From NCBI GenBank assembly GCA_022702705.1, contig CM040424.1, positions 144,465,165 to 144,529,164 on the forward strand: a stretch of 64,000 bases of DNA, in the 5' to 3' direction. The notes below the pieces were generated by a model, which saw nothing but the letters and a program-made list of their open reading frames with translations, ran no database searches and had not been told where the DNA came from. Source of the stretch: Papilionanthe hookeriana x Papilionanthe teres (lineage: Eukaryota; Streptophyta; Magnoliopsida; Asparagales; Orchidaceae). The first letter of the stretch is position 1. The number at the start of each line of letters is the position of its first letter. A program made the translations under genes and the position numbers. Positions 12,621 to 21,610 of the stretch are shown piece by piece.

Positions 12621-12650
12621 CCCTGTTTAATGTTTTCATATTAAGCAGGG
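12621..12650 (+). other. Conserved 11-bp-stem hairpin near LTR1 3' end
   Basis: CCCTGTTTAAT pairs with ATTAAGCAGGG across a short loop, with one G-U wobble. The same hairpin occurs at 26347-26376, 37169-37200 (reverse) and 55403-55430. Several differences between copies keep the pairing or change it to wobble, as expected for an RNA structure in the U5/leader region. Confidence 0.5.
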
Positions 12651-12975
12651 GAACTTGTTGGCTTATAAAATTGGTTCGCAGACCAAACGGATGTCACAAA
12701 TCTTCTAGTTTATTTAATCGAGCCCCATCATCAAGCAGTATGTCTACCCTTAGGATAGATGCACGGTTTATGGTGCGGTGCTCGCTTATATAAACTATTC
12801 GGGATGTGAGATCAGTTTGATTTCATATCTTAAAATTTTTAAATTTAAAATTATTTTCCAAAAATCAAATGCTACTTTTCAAATTATATATATTTAAACA
12901 AAATTCGCCGCACAATTTCTTTTTGGCGACCCCTTTTCAAAAATAAAACACACAACCTAAAAAATAGTGCCGACA

Positions 12976-13860
12976 GTTATTAATGGAATTTAAAGACTGT
13001 TTTGCTTGAAGCTATGATGAGATGCCAGGGTTAGCTCCAGATGTCGCAATCCATAAGCTAGGAGTGGATCCTACTTCGTCCCGGTCGACAAGGTCCCGAA
13101 GAATGCGTCTAGAAATCGAACAACAAGTCATACTGAAGTTAAAAAACTAATAGAAGCTAAATTTGTTCGTGAAGAACAATACCCGACTTAGCTAGCGAAT
13201 GTGGTGCCGGTCGAAAGAAGAATGGTCGGATCGGAATTTGTGTGGATTTCGGAGATTTAAACAAGGCATGTCCAAAAGATGAATTCCCTCTACCGATCCC
13301 GGAATTAATGATCGACATTGCTTCGACACATGAAATATTCTCATTCATGGATGGATCTTCGTGGTACAACCGGATAAAAATGGCTCCGGAAGATGAAAAA
13401 CTTACAAGCATTCGTAACGCCGATCGGAGTATATTGCTACACAGTGATGCCATTCGGGCTGAAGAACGCAGGAGCAACCTACCAAAGAGCAATGACAAGA
13501 ATTTTTATGATCTCATCCACAATCAAGTCGAATGCTACGTGGACGATGTGGTCATCAAAAGCAAAGTAAAGGACAACCACCTATATGATTTGAGAATTGT
13601 TTTCGAACGATTAAGACAATTTAACCTTAAGATGAATCCCTTAAAATGCGCCTTCGGCGTCACCTCTGAGAAATTCTTAGGATTCGTTGTCCGACATCGT
13701 GGAATTGAAATCGACCCGGAAAAGATTAAAGCTATCTTAGAAATGCCGCCTCCCAAAACCTTAAAACAACTACGATCATTTCAAGGAAGTTGGCATATCT
13801 TCGACGCTTTATCTCAAACCCGTCGAGTAGGTGTCGACCTTTCTCAGCACTAGTTAAAAA
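12976..13860 (+). pseudogene. Reverse transcriptase (element B pol), degraded
   Basis: RNA-directed DNA polymerase of a Ty3/gypsy element. Visible blocks are LLMEFKDCFA (12977 on), SYDEMPGLAPDVAIHKLGVD, an intact run from GDLNKACPKDEFPLPIPELM (13242 on), IFSFMDGSS, KMAPEDEKLTS, and the catalytic YVDD at 13536-13547, then FERLRQFNLKMNPLKCAFGV and FLGFVVRHRGIEIDPEKIK. The connection region continues to the RNase H. A stop follows FKDCFA, frameshifts occur near 13090 and 13430, and the finger/palm motif before YVDD is partly scrambled. The start is set by insertion of element A. Confidence 0.92.
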
Positions 13861-14340
13861 GGACGCAAAATTTATTTGGGAAGAGAAATGCCGAAGGCCT
13901 TCAAAGACATTAAACAATATTTAATGACACCTCCCGTCTTAGCAGCCCCGGCCTCGGGTAGACCGATCGATACTTTATACCGCGGCTTTAGACGACTCTC
14001 TCAGAGCCCTGTTAGCCAAGGTCAATGATGAGGGTAAAAAAATGCTCTTTACTACCTAAGCCGTCGTTTACTTCCGACAGAAATAAGGTATCCCGCAATT
14101 GAAAAGCATTGTTTGGCCCTGATCTTCGCCGCTCAAAAGCTGAGGCACTACATGCTTTCTCATAAGGTCAACCTGATCTCGAAATTTAATCCATTGCAAT
14201 ACTTGATGACTCGTCCAACGCTTTCTGGTAGACTTGCTAGATGGTCAATGATATTATTGCAATTCGATATAACTTTCGTGCCTCTTCGTGCCGTAAAGGT
14301 ACAAGTCTTAGCAGACTTCCTCGCAGCACTCCCTCTGCCG
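13861..14340 (+). pseudogene. Ty3-type RNase H (element B pol), degraded
   Basis: Retroviral-type RNase H that degrades the RNA strand during reverse transcription. Recognisable blocks are YLSRRLLPTEIRYP, AIEKHCLALIFAAQKLRHYM, FNPLQYLMTRPTLSGRLARW and LQFDITFVPLRAVKVQVLADFLA. The frame is lost between about 13960 and 14110. It links directly to a second RNase H. Confidence 0.85.
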
Positions 14341-14389
14341 GCAGAATCTCCTCTCAATGACGATTTGCCAGATGAACAAATAATGAGCC

Positions 14390-14840
14390 TAGAAGACCCT
14401 GATGATCGACGTTGGGAATTATATTTCGACGAAGCATCTTCGACACACAAAGACGAAGAATCGCAAGTGATAGTGCTCGTTAAGGCGGGGATCCGATTAA
14501 TCTTTATAACACCGGAGCAGGGGATGTTAAGATACTCCTACCACTCGACGAGCCGTGTACAAACAACGAAGTAGAATACGAAGCCCTCATAACAGGACTG
14601 GAATTAGCTATTCAAATGGGGATAACAGACATCAACATCTACGGGGATTCACAGTTAATCATTCAACAGATTGCCGGACAGTACATGATTTTAAAGCCAA
14701 GACTCGAGCAATACTTCTAGTATGCCATATAGTTGTTGGAACAGATTCCGAATGTGACGATCTAAAAAATTCCCAGAAAAGAAAATGCTTTAGCAGATGC
14801 GTTAGCTCGCCTCGCAAAAGAATTTGCATGTTTGCAAGAT
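14390..14840 (+). pseudogene. Archaeal-type second RNase H (element B pol), degraded
   Basis: A second RNase H fold between the retroviral-type RNase H and integrase. Seen are RRWELYFDEASSTHKDEES (14410 on), the NNEVEYEALITGLELAI-type block in a shifted frame near 14560-14620, YGDSQLIIQQIAGQY near 14640-14685, and ADALARLAKEF near 14795-14830. These correspond to the usual D, E, D, D positions of archaeal-type RNase H. Its presence is the hallmark of the Tat clade. At least three frameshifts are present. Confidence 0.85.
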
Positions 14841-15079
14841 GAGTCAGTAGAAGTGTCAGTTCACGGACATCGGGTCCTATCACGGCTCGACATGTACACA
14901 ATACACAAATCGAAAAAAGAAAAAGAATCAGCTTGCAACAGTGATGTAGAAAACACAAGAAGATTGGCGACGACCATTAATGGAGCCGCTCGCAAACGGG
15001 AAAACAACCGGACGATAGGTCGCTAGCTCCATCGGATCAAGAAAAGAACTCCGTCCTACGTATTAATAAACAACACGTT

Positions 15080-16220
15080 ATACGGAAGGTCTTTCGATCA
15101 AATGTGGCTAAGGTGCCTAAGCGGGTCCGAGGCCCGTGAAATTGTTAAAGAGGTGCATTCGGGACTCCGTGGCGCTCACCGATCGGGTCCGAAGATGAAG
15201 ATGAAAATTAAAAGATTAGGGTACTACCGGTCCTCGATGATGACCGATCGCATGAAAATCGCCAAGAGCCGTCACCAATGCCAAGTGCACGGAGTGGTTC
15301 TACACCAACCTCCAAATGTGTTACATCCAACAATTGCATCGTGGCCATTCGAATGTTGGGGCACGGATATAGTGGGTCCAATAGAACCACCATCTTCAAA
15401 AGGACATCGCTTCATTCTTGCGGCTACGTATTACTTTTCCAAGTGGGCGGAGGCGGTTCCACTCGGAGAAGTGAAAGCACACCACGTGCTACGGCTTTTC
15501 AAGAGCCAAGTTGTCTACCATTTCGGAGTGCCGCGCGAGATCATCTCGGATAATGGGCCGGCATTCGAAGCACACGAATCAACAATTTTGTCGGGAGACA
15601 CGGAATCGACCGGCGATATTCAACAATTTACTACCCAAGAGCAAACGGCTCCGTCGAGGCTTTTAATAAAACTCTCGTTCAAATCTTAAAGAAAACCTTG
15701 GACGATAATAAGAGAAATTGGCACGAGAACTTATTAGAAGCCTTATGGGCCTACCAGACAACCTTCAAAACTCCTACTCAAGCTACACCTTACGCTCTGG
15801 TGTATGGGTCCGAGGCGATGTTACCCTTAGAGGTCCAGCCTTCCTTCACTCGGAATCGCAATCACAAACAAAATCACGACAGAAGAGAATGCCAAATTTT
15901 AGCTAGAAGAATTGGAAAGCCTCGGAAGGGAAAAGACTTGCAACGCACAGAATTTAGAACTATACCAAGCTAAGATGGTTCAAGCCCATGACAAACTGGT
16001 CCTCCCAAGAACCTTTAAAGTTGGTGACTTAGTTCTCGTTCTCAAAAGACCTATTCTTGCACACCGCAAGATAGGAGGAAAATTTGAACCCACTTGGGAA
16101 GGGCCGTTTGTGGTTGAGGCAGTCTACTCAGGAGGCTCCTACCAGCTAGTGAACTGCCAAGGAGAACGACATATGCTTCCAATCAACGGACGATACTTGA
16201 AGAAGTATTACGCTACCTGA
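15080..16220 (+). pseudogene. Integrase (element B pol), degraded
   Basis: The zinc-binding part includes EIVKEVHSGLRGAH and a CxxC pair with its first cysteine changed (SRHQC). The core has CWGTDIVGPIEPPSSKGHRF, FGVPREIISDNGPAFEAH and, after a shift, NGSVEAFNKT, supplying the DDE triad. The C-terminal domain has KVGDLVLVLKRPILAHRKIG, WEGPFVVEAVYSGGSYQLVN and ends LKKYYAT with stop TGA at 16218-16220. No chromodomain was recognised. It shares sequence closely with copy A (1-1072) and copy C (44117-44937). Confidence 0.9.
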
Positions 16221-16514
16221 TGTTTCGAAGGAATGAATTCTTCATCCCTAGAAGCACGGGCGAAGTAGTTACTTATGACTGGGTCCGAACCCAAAAATAA
16301 TAAAAAAATGTGCTAAAATAAATAAAATCATGATAATGAAGTTTTCCTTGTTTTCTCTTCCATATCAAAATCTCTTCCTGATCTTATCCCACTTCATTCC
16401 TGTTAAATTTAAAAATACAAAAAGTAATAAAAAAACTATCTTTAATAAACATTTTCTTAATGTTCTTGTTCTTAGTACAACCCCTGATCCTTTTCCTTGT
16501 CTTTTCGCAGGGAA
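16221..16514 (+). other. AT-rich intron-like spacer with splice-acceptor-like end (copy B)
   Basis: No coding frame. Contains AATAAATAAA-type AT runs, then a pyrimidine-rich stretch (CCTTTTCCTTGTC) and TTTTCGCAG with AG at 16509-16510, just before the ATG at 16515. Conserved in position with copies A and C. It could be an intron 3' end, allowing the AlkB ORF to be expressed from a spliced RNA. Confidence 0.45.
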
Positions 16515-17988
16515 ATGTCGAACGGGCGGTTGGTCTCGAACTTTAGAAATGGCGTAAGCCTTGCACTCGACGAAAAGAGGGTGAAAGATGGAGCGATAAT
16601 CGAGATTGACTCAGACTTCGCACCAGCAGGCTTGCAATACGAGGAAAGTGACTGGGTCCCAGTTGACCGAGAGGAACTGCCAGTCAGACAGTAATAAAAG
16701 TGGATGGCCCAAGCCACCACTCCAACAGCTTGAAAAGGAAAACAAGCACTGAAGAAGACAAGAGAATCAAGTCTGTAGTCGCTACAACAGAGGGCAGGCT
16801 TGTCAGCGCTGCGCCCACAGAAACTCAGGAAATACAAAGAGCTACTCTCACAGCAACTCAACGAAGAAATAAAAATTGTCGTATCCGCAAGATATTAACT
16901 ACATTAGCAGCGGACCAGCGCGACGAGGCAGTTGCTACTGCCAGTACGTATACTTTAAGGACGCCAGTTCACCAGGTACCTGAAGGAAGGAGGCCAGCTC
17001 CCAGGATGACAGAAGAGATCAGGGAAATCTCAAAAAGATCAGAAGAAGGAAGGCTACAACGCCACCAGATAAAGCTACCAGTAATGCATAACCTTGTTGC
17101 AGAAGCAACCCCGGAGGATGTCCCGACGGACACCATCCCCAAGGAGCCGAGGTATGCAGGAGAACGCGAAGGGATTGAGCCGTATATCCCACAATACGTC
17201 ACCAGGCCTCGCCATTTGCAGATTATTCCAGAATACGAGCTAGAAAGAATGCAGAATGTCGAGAAGAAAACTTTTAAATACTTCGAGAGAATCAGAGGCA
17301 GGAGGATCAATATACTAGAAGGCCTCGAGCTACATACCGACGTGTTCTCATAATATGAACAATAACAAATCGTGCACTGCATCCGGGATTTGAAAAGAAT
17401 GGGCCGAGCGGGCCGCCTAAGAGAAAACACTTACTCGGAACCTCGGAGATGGATGCCAGGTAAAGGTAGAATTACAATACAATGTGGATGCTGCTACAAC
17501 TTCGCGAGAAGACGGGAAGGGAAACCCACCGGGGATACTCCGTCATGGCCAGGTGGATCCAATGCCATTAGTCATCAAAAGGATGGTAAAGAGAATGATA
17601 ACATGGAGGGTACTGCCGCGATTGCATACCCAACAGCTTGCATCATTAACATTTACAAGAGGGGTGATCGCATACCCCCGCACATAGATCACCACGACTT
17701 TGTCGGACCTTTTTGCACGTTTCTTTTCCGAACGAGTGTAATATCATGTTCGGATCCGACCTCCGGATAGCGGGCCCTGGTGAGTTCTGAGGGCCAGTAA
17801 AGATACCATTACCGGTAGGTTCCGTCATGATACTGAAGGGCAATGGAGCAGATGTCGCTAAACATTGCATACCAGGAGTACCCATGAAACGGATCTCAGT
17901 TACTTTCAGACGAATGGATGACAGGAAAGCACCTTACCACTTCCAGCCAGACCCGGAGCTAGAGAGCCTCCGGCCTTATGAGCTGTGA
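16515..17988 (+). pseudogene. Captured AlkB-like (ALKBH9/10-type) dioxygenase ORF, copy B
   Basis: Starts MSNGRLVSNFRNGVSLALDE and ends ESLRPYEL with stop TGA at 17986-17988. The first half (about 16515-17270) is charged, with a basic stretch (ATQRRNKNCRIRKILTTLA), and is not recognised. The AlkB part follows: INILEGLELHT, WMPGKGRITIQCGCCYNF, IPPHIDHHDFVGPF with HxD at 17681-17689, FGSDL-type block, VGSVMILKGNGADVAKHC with distal His at 17863-17865, and KRISVTFRRMD with the RxxxxxR arginines at 17890-17892 and 17908-17910. All catalytic positions survive. Defects: a shift near 16683, TAA stops at 17353 and nearby, shifts near 17505, 17630 and 17720. Plant ALKBH9/10 share these blocks; bacterial AlkB is a poorer fit. 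Confidence 0.92.
17681..17910 (+). other. AlkB active-site block, copy B (HxD...H, RxxxxxR)
   Basis: Iron ligands are His and Asp of PPHIDHHDF (17681-17689) and the distal His of AKHC (17863-17865). The 2-oxoglutarate arginines lie in RISVTFR (17890-17910). The PPHIDHHDF and GNGADVAKHC context is that of plant ALKBH9/ALKBH10 proteins. Copy C keeps every one of these residues; copy A lacks only the last arginine. Confidence 0.9.
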
Positions 17989-18589
17989 GTTACATGGAAA
18001 ATATCACACCTCCAACGTACATCCATACAGCATCCTTGCCAAGGATGGCTTGGAAGGTGATGTTATTGACCATGTACCTCACTATTCAGACATGGATTTC
18101 TGACAGATACTTTTTTTTGGATGGATCGACAAAGATCATACATAGTACGTTTTGAGTCTACATGGATTGTATGAGATGTATTCCAGATCGAGTTGTATGA
18201 TGTATCTTCAGTAGGATTGGAATGAAAGTGACAATGTCACATTTTTGGCCTTCACCTCTTTTGTGCAAATTGACTGGGAAACGCCATTAAAGTTAAATGA
18301 ACTTCGAACAAAAAACAGAAAAGAAATAAAAGGAATAAAAGAAAACTTTCCTTAAAAATCTAAATAAAAAAAATGATGAACTTCAAGTTCACGACAAAAT
18401 AAATTTAAATCGTTAAAAAACAAACAAAATGAACACAAATTTTTAAATCAAATTTCAAATTCAATCTTTCCAAATCTCAAATCAAATCTCAATCAAATTT
18501 CAAATTCAATCTTTCCAAATTTCAAATCAAATCTCAATCAAATTTCAAATTCAATCTTTCCAGATTTCAAATCAAACCTACATCAAAAA
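17989..18589 (+). other. 3' untranslated segment after AlkB ORF (element B)
   Basis: Noncoding, alignable with 2833-3699 of element A. The right end is a run of CAAATC/TCAAATTTCAAATTCAATC short repeats leading into the tandem array. Confidence 0.7.
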
Positions 18590-19640
18590 TCAAATTTTTG
18601 GGGTTGAGGATTTTACATCCGAAACTGCATTGCTTTAGGATTCTTTCCCTATAGCAATGAAATACATCAAATTCAAACTTTTTGGAGTTGAGGATTTTAC
18701 ATCCGAAACTGCATTGCTTTAGGATTCTTTCCCTATCGCAATGAAATACATCAAATTCAAACTTTTGGAGTTGAGGATTTTACATCCGAGATTGCATTGC
18801 TTTAGGATTCTTTCCCTATCGCAAAGAAATACATCAAATTCAAACTTTTTGGAGTTGATGATTTTACATCCGAAACTGCATTGCTTTAGGATTCTTTCCC
18901 TATCGCAATGAAATACATCAAATCCAAATTCTTGGGGTTGAGGATTTTACATCCGAGACTGCATTGCTTTAGGATTCTTTCCCTATCGCAATGAAATACA
19001 TCAAATTCAAATTCTTGGGGTTGAGGATTTTACATCCAAGACTGCATTGCTTCAGGATTCTTTCCCTATCGCAATGAAATACATCAAATTCAAATTCTTG
19101 GGGTTGAGGATTTTACATCCGAGATCGCATTGCTTTAGGATTCTTTCCCTATCGCAATGAAATACATCAAATCCAAATTCTTGGGGTTGAGGATTTTACA
19201 TCCGAGACTGCATTGCTTCAGGATTCTTTCCCTATCGCAGTGAAATACATCAAATTCAAACTTTTGGGGTTGAGGATTTTACATCCGAGACTGCATTGCT
19301 TTAGGATTCTTTCCCTATCGCAATAAAATACCTCAAATTCAAATTCTTGGGGTTGAGGATTTTACATCCGAGACTGCATTGCTTTAGGATTCTTTCCCTT
19401 TCTCAATGAAATACATCAAATTTAAACTTTTGGGGTTGAGGATTTTACATCCGAGACTGCATTGCTTTAGGATCCTTTCCCTATCGCAATGAAATACATC
19501 AAATTCAAACTTTTGGGGTTGAGGATTTTACATCCGAGGCTGCATTGCTTTAGGATTCTTTCCCTATTGCAATGAAATACATCAAAATCAAACTCTTGTA
19601 GTTAAGGATTTTACATCCAATACCGCATTGCTCTGAGATC
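18590..19640 (+). repeat. 82-bp tandem array in element B 3' region (about 13 units)
   Basis: Same unit as in element A (GGGGTTGAGGATTTTACATC, CTGCATTGCTTTAGGATTC), but with fewer copies and its own variants, for example CTTTTTGGAGTTGAGG in the left units. The last unit decays through TGCTCTGAGATCTCTCC as in A. This shows expansion and turnover within one subfamily. Confidence 0.9.
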
Positions 19641-20075
19641 TCTCCTCATTGTAATGATTCAATCCAATCAATTCAATTTTCTTTTGAGGTTGAAGATGTT
19701 ACATCTAAAACCACAAAATTTCAATTTTCATTTCAAGTTCAAATACCTTCAAATTAATCTTAACAAAACTTCAATCTAAATTGAAACTCTAAATTGAAAT
19801 CTAAGCTCACACATCAAAACTTAAACTAAAACAAAATAAAATCTAAACTGAAATTCCCCAGATCCTGTGATCTGGAGCTCACCTCCTTTTCCTTTCCCCA
19901 GCGAGAGTTCAGGAATCTCCAATCTCAGAGATATACTTGACACTCCCCAGCGAAAACTCTTCTACTTTGTCCCAAGTTTGTCACTTGGACTTTTGTGTTG
20001 GTTTTGTTGATCGCCTCGGTCAACACCGATACGCGCGGTGTGCTCGTCGGCTCACCACACCTATCGGGGTCCATT
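19641..20075 (+). other. Pre-LTR segment (element B)
   Basis: Noncoding, alignable with 5111-5533. It contains CTCACCTCCTTTTCC, GTCAACACCGATACGCGCGG and CTATCGGGGTCCATT directly before the LTR, the candidate polypurine-tract position, which is here weakened by a C. Confidence 0.5.
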
Positions 20076-20595
20076 TGTTGACCTCATTTCTGATGAGGTC
20101 TTCTCCTCTTCTTTCTAGTACTTAGGATCTAGCCTTATGCTTTTCCTTTGACTATCTTAGAGGATTAGAATTGGGACCCACCACCTAGAAATTCAAACCA
20201 CTTCTTAGCTCCTCGCAAACTCCATAAACTCGATTGTAGACCCCTAATCACCTGCAGGGTTGAAATCAAATGTGGAAATTTAAAGGATGAGTTCCTATAA
20301 GACTCTTTGGCCTTAGGACTGCCCTGGGTGGCCTGGTCTGGTGAGGGCTGACTTACACACACACTACACTGATACACTACACTTTTACACACCTCCTAAA
20401 AACACACCCATACCCAACTTGACCTCCTGACTCATGTAGGTGATTCACATGGATGGTCCTTAACCCCTAAGCCCTTGGCTAAGAGGGTTAGGAACAACAT
20501 AGTGAATACCTCAAATGAGTCCCTTCATGGCTCATGTGGGCTTGATATGGCTTCATGGCTCAACCAAAATGATTTTATTCCAGTTACATTCACCT

Positions 20596-20720
20596 AATCT
20601 TCAATTTTCCAAATCTTCAATTTTTCAAATCTTTAATTTTCCAAATCTTCAATTTTCCAAATCTTCAATTTTCCAAATCTTCAATTTTCCAAATCTTCAA
20701 TTTTCCAAATCTTCAATTTT
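20596..20720 (+). repeat. 16-bp tandem repeat expansion in LTR2
   Basis: About eight copies of AAATCTTCAATTTTCC. LTR1 (about 6035-6065) and LTR4 (about 49030-49055) have at most two degenerate copies at the same place, so this is a local expansion in LTR2. Confidence 0.85.
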
Positions 20721-21602
20721 TGACCCCCGGGACCCCGGACCCGCCTAGCGTACCCAAAACCCTTGAAATCACTCAAATTTTTCAAAAAAATCCCAAATCA
20801 CCCAAAATTCCTCAAAACCAATCCCAAACATTTCCATGTTACTAAAATTGATCACTCATAGCCAAAAATACCAAAAATTCCAAAAATACCTCCCAATACC
20901 CTCCAAATACCCAAAATACCCCTCTTGACCCAAAAATCCAAAAATTCAGAAAATTCCCAGAAAATTCCAAAAAATCCCAAATATTCCCAATTTCATTTTT
21001 TTCAACTACACCATGGGCCAATTTTGTCAATTTACTCCACTTGTATCAAAACCCCCAATTTGACTCATTTTAACCCTAAGTGGACCCAATGTCAAGCCAA
21101 ACCTACCCAATTGACCCAAATTCTGGTCCAATTCAATTCTAAACTTAAATTCAACATTCCCAACACCAATCTAGACCAAATCCAAGTCCAATTTGATTGA
21201 CATTTGAATCCAATTTCACTTTTGGCATTAAAGCCCAATTTGGAGCCATGACCCAAACCTAATCCAAACTAACCCAATTCAACTCCAATTAACCCCAAAT
21301 CTTTTCTTAACCTTCCTTAGCATCCCCAAAAATAAAACACTAACATGATTTGCCCAAAATTTGGACCCAAACCCCACTCAAGTTCAACCCAAAGCTAAAA
21401 GGCCCAATTTTGACCTAAACCCAAACCTAACCCAATTTTGACCGCCGGAAACCACCAGGCCGAGAGCTCACATGTGAGCCCAAACTTGGAATTCTCACCT
21501 GCTGAGCTGCCCCATCCCCAGTGGCCATTGTAGCTGTTCTTCTCTTGCCAAGAGAAGCCGATCCCAAGCCCTAACTCCCTCGGGAGGCCTTCCACCCTCT
21601 CC

Positions 21603-21610
21603 TATTTAAA
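21603..21610 (+). promoter_or_regulatory. TATA box of LTR2
   Basis: TATTTAAA in CTCCTATTTAAACACC, identical in context to LTR1. Its upstream U3 has lost about 950 bp, so promoter strength may differ. Confidence 0.55.

Larger units (their letters stand above)
1..12975 (+). mobile_element. Element A: AlkB-carrying Tat-type Ty3/gypsy retrotransposon, 3' part
   Basis: This is the 3' portion of an LTR retrotransposon that enters from the left edge. In order it holds the integrase (1 to about 1072), an intron-like spacer, an extra gene with an AlkB domain (1364-2832), a 3' untranslated part with an 82-bp tandem array, and a 3' LTR (5534-12975). The LTR runs from TGTTGACC to GCCGACA. Immediately after the terminal CA the sequence becomes the N-terminal end of another copy's reverse transcriptase. 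This is the pattern expected if A inserted into element B. The 5' LTR, gag, protease and RT of A lie outside the window. All reading frames are broken, so this copy is dead. Confidence 0.85.
5534..12975 (+). repeat. LTR1: 3' LTR of element A (7.44 kb)
   Basis: Begins TGTTGACCTCATTTTTGATG and ends GTGCCGACA. The same ends occur in LTR2, LTR3 and LTR4. U3 (about 5534-7915) holds a CA-rich stretch (about 6050-7600) whose complement is full of GGG runs, and a TATA box at 7888-7895. Downstream are a CpG-rich island (about 8475-8690), very AT-rich DNA with a TAAAT-type microsatellite (10495-10885), a conserved hairpin (12621-12650) and a primer-binding-site-like motif (12923-12933). No gene lies inside; short open frames here are chance. 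At 7.4 kb it is unusually long for an LTR. The next bases, GTTAT (12976-12980), are the predicted target-site duplication in element B. Confidence 0.88.

Noticed and set aside
20515..20748. Open frame with repeated SSIFQIFNFPNLQF
   Set aside because: Translation of the 16-bp repeat expansion inside LTR2, absent from the other LTRs.
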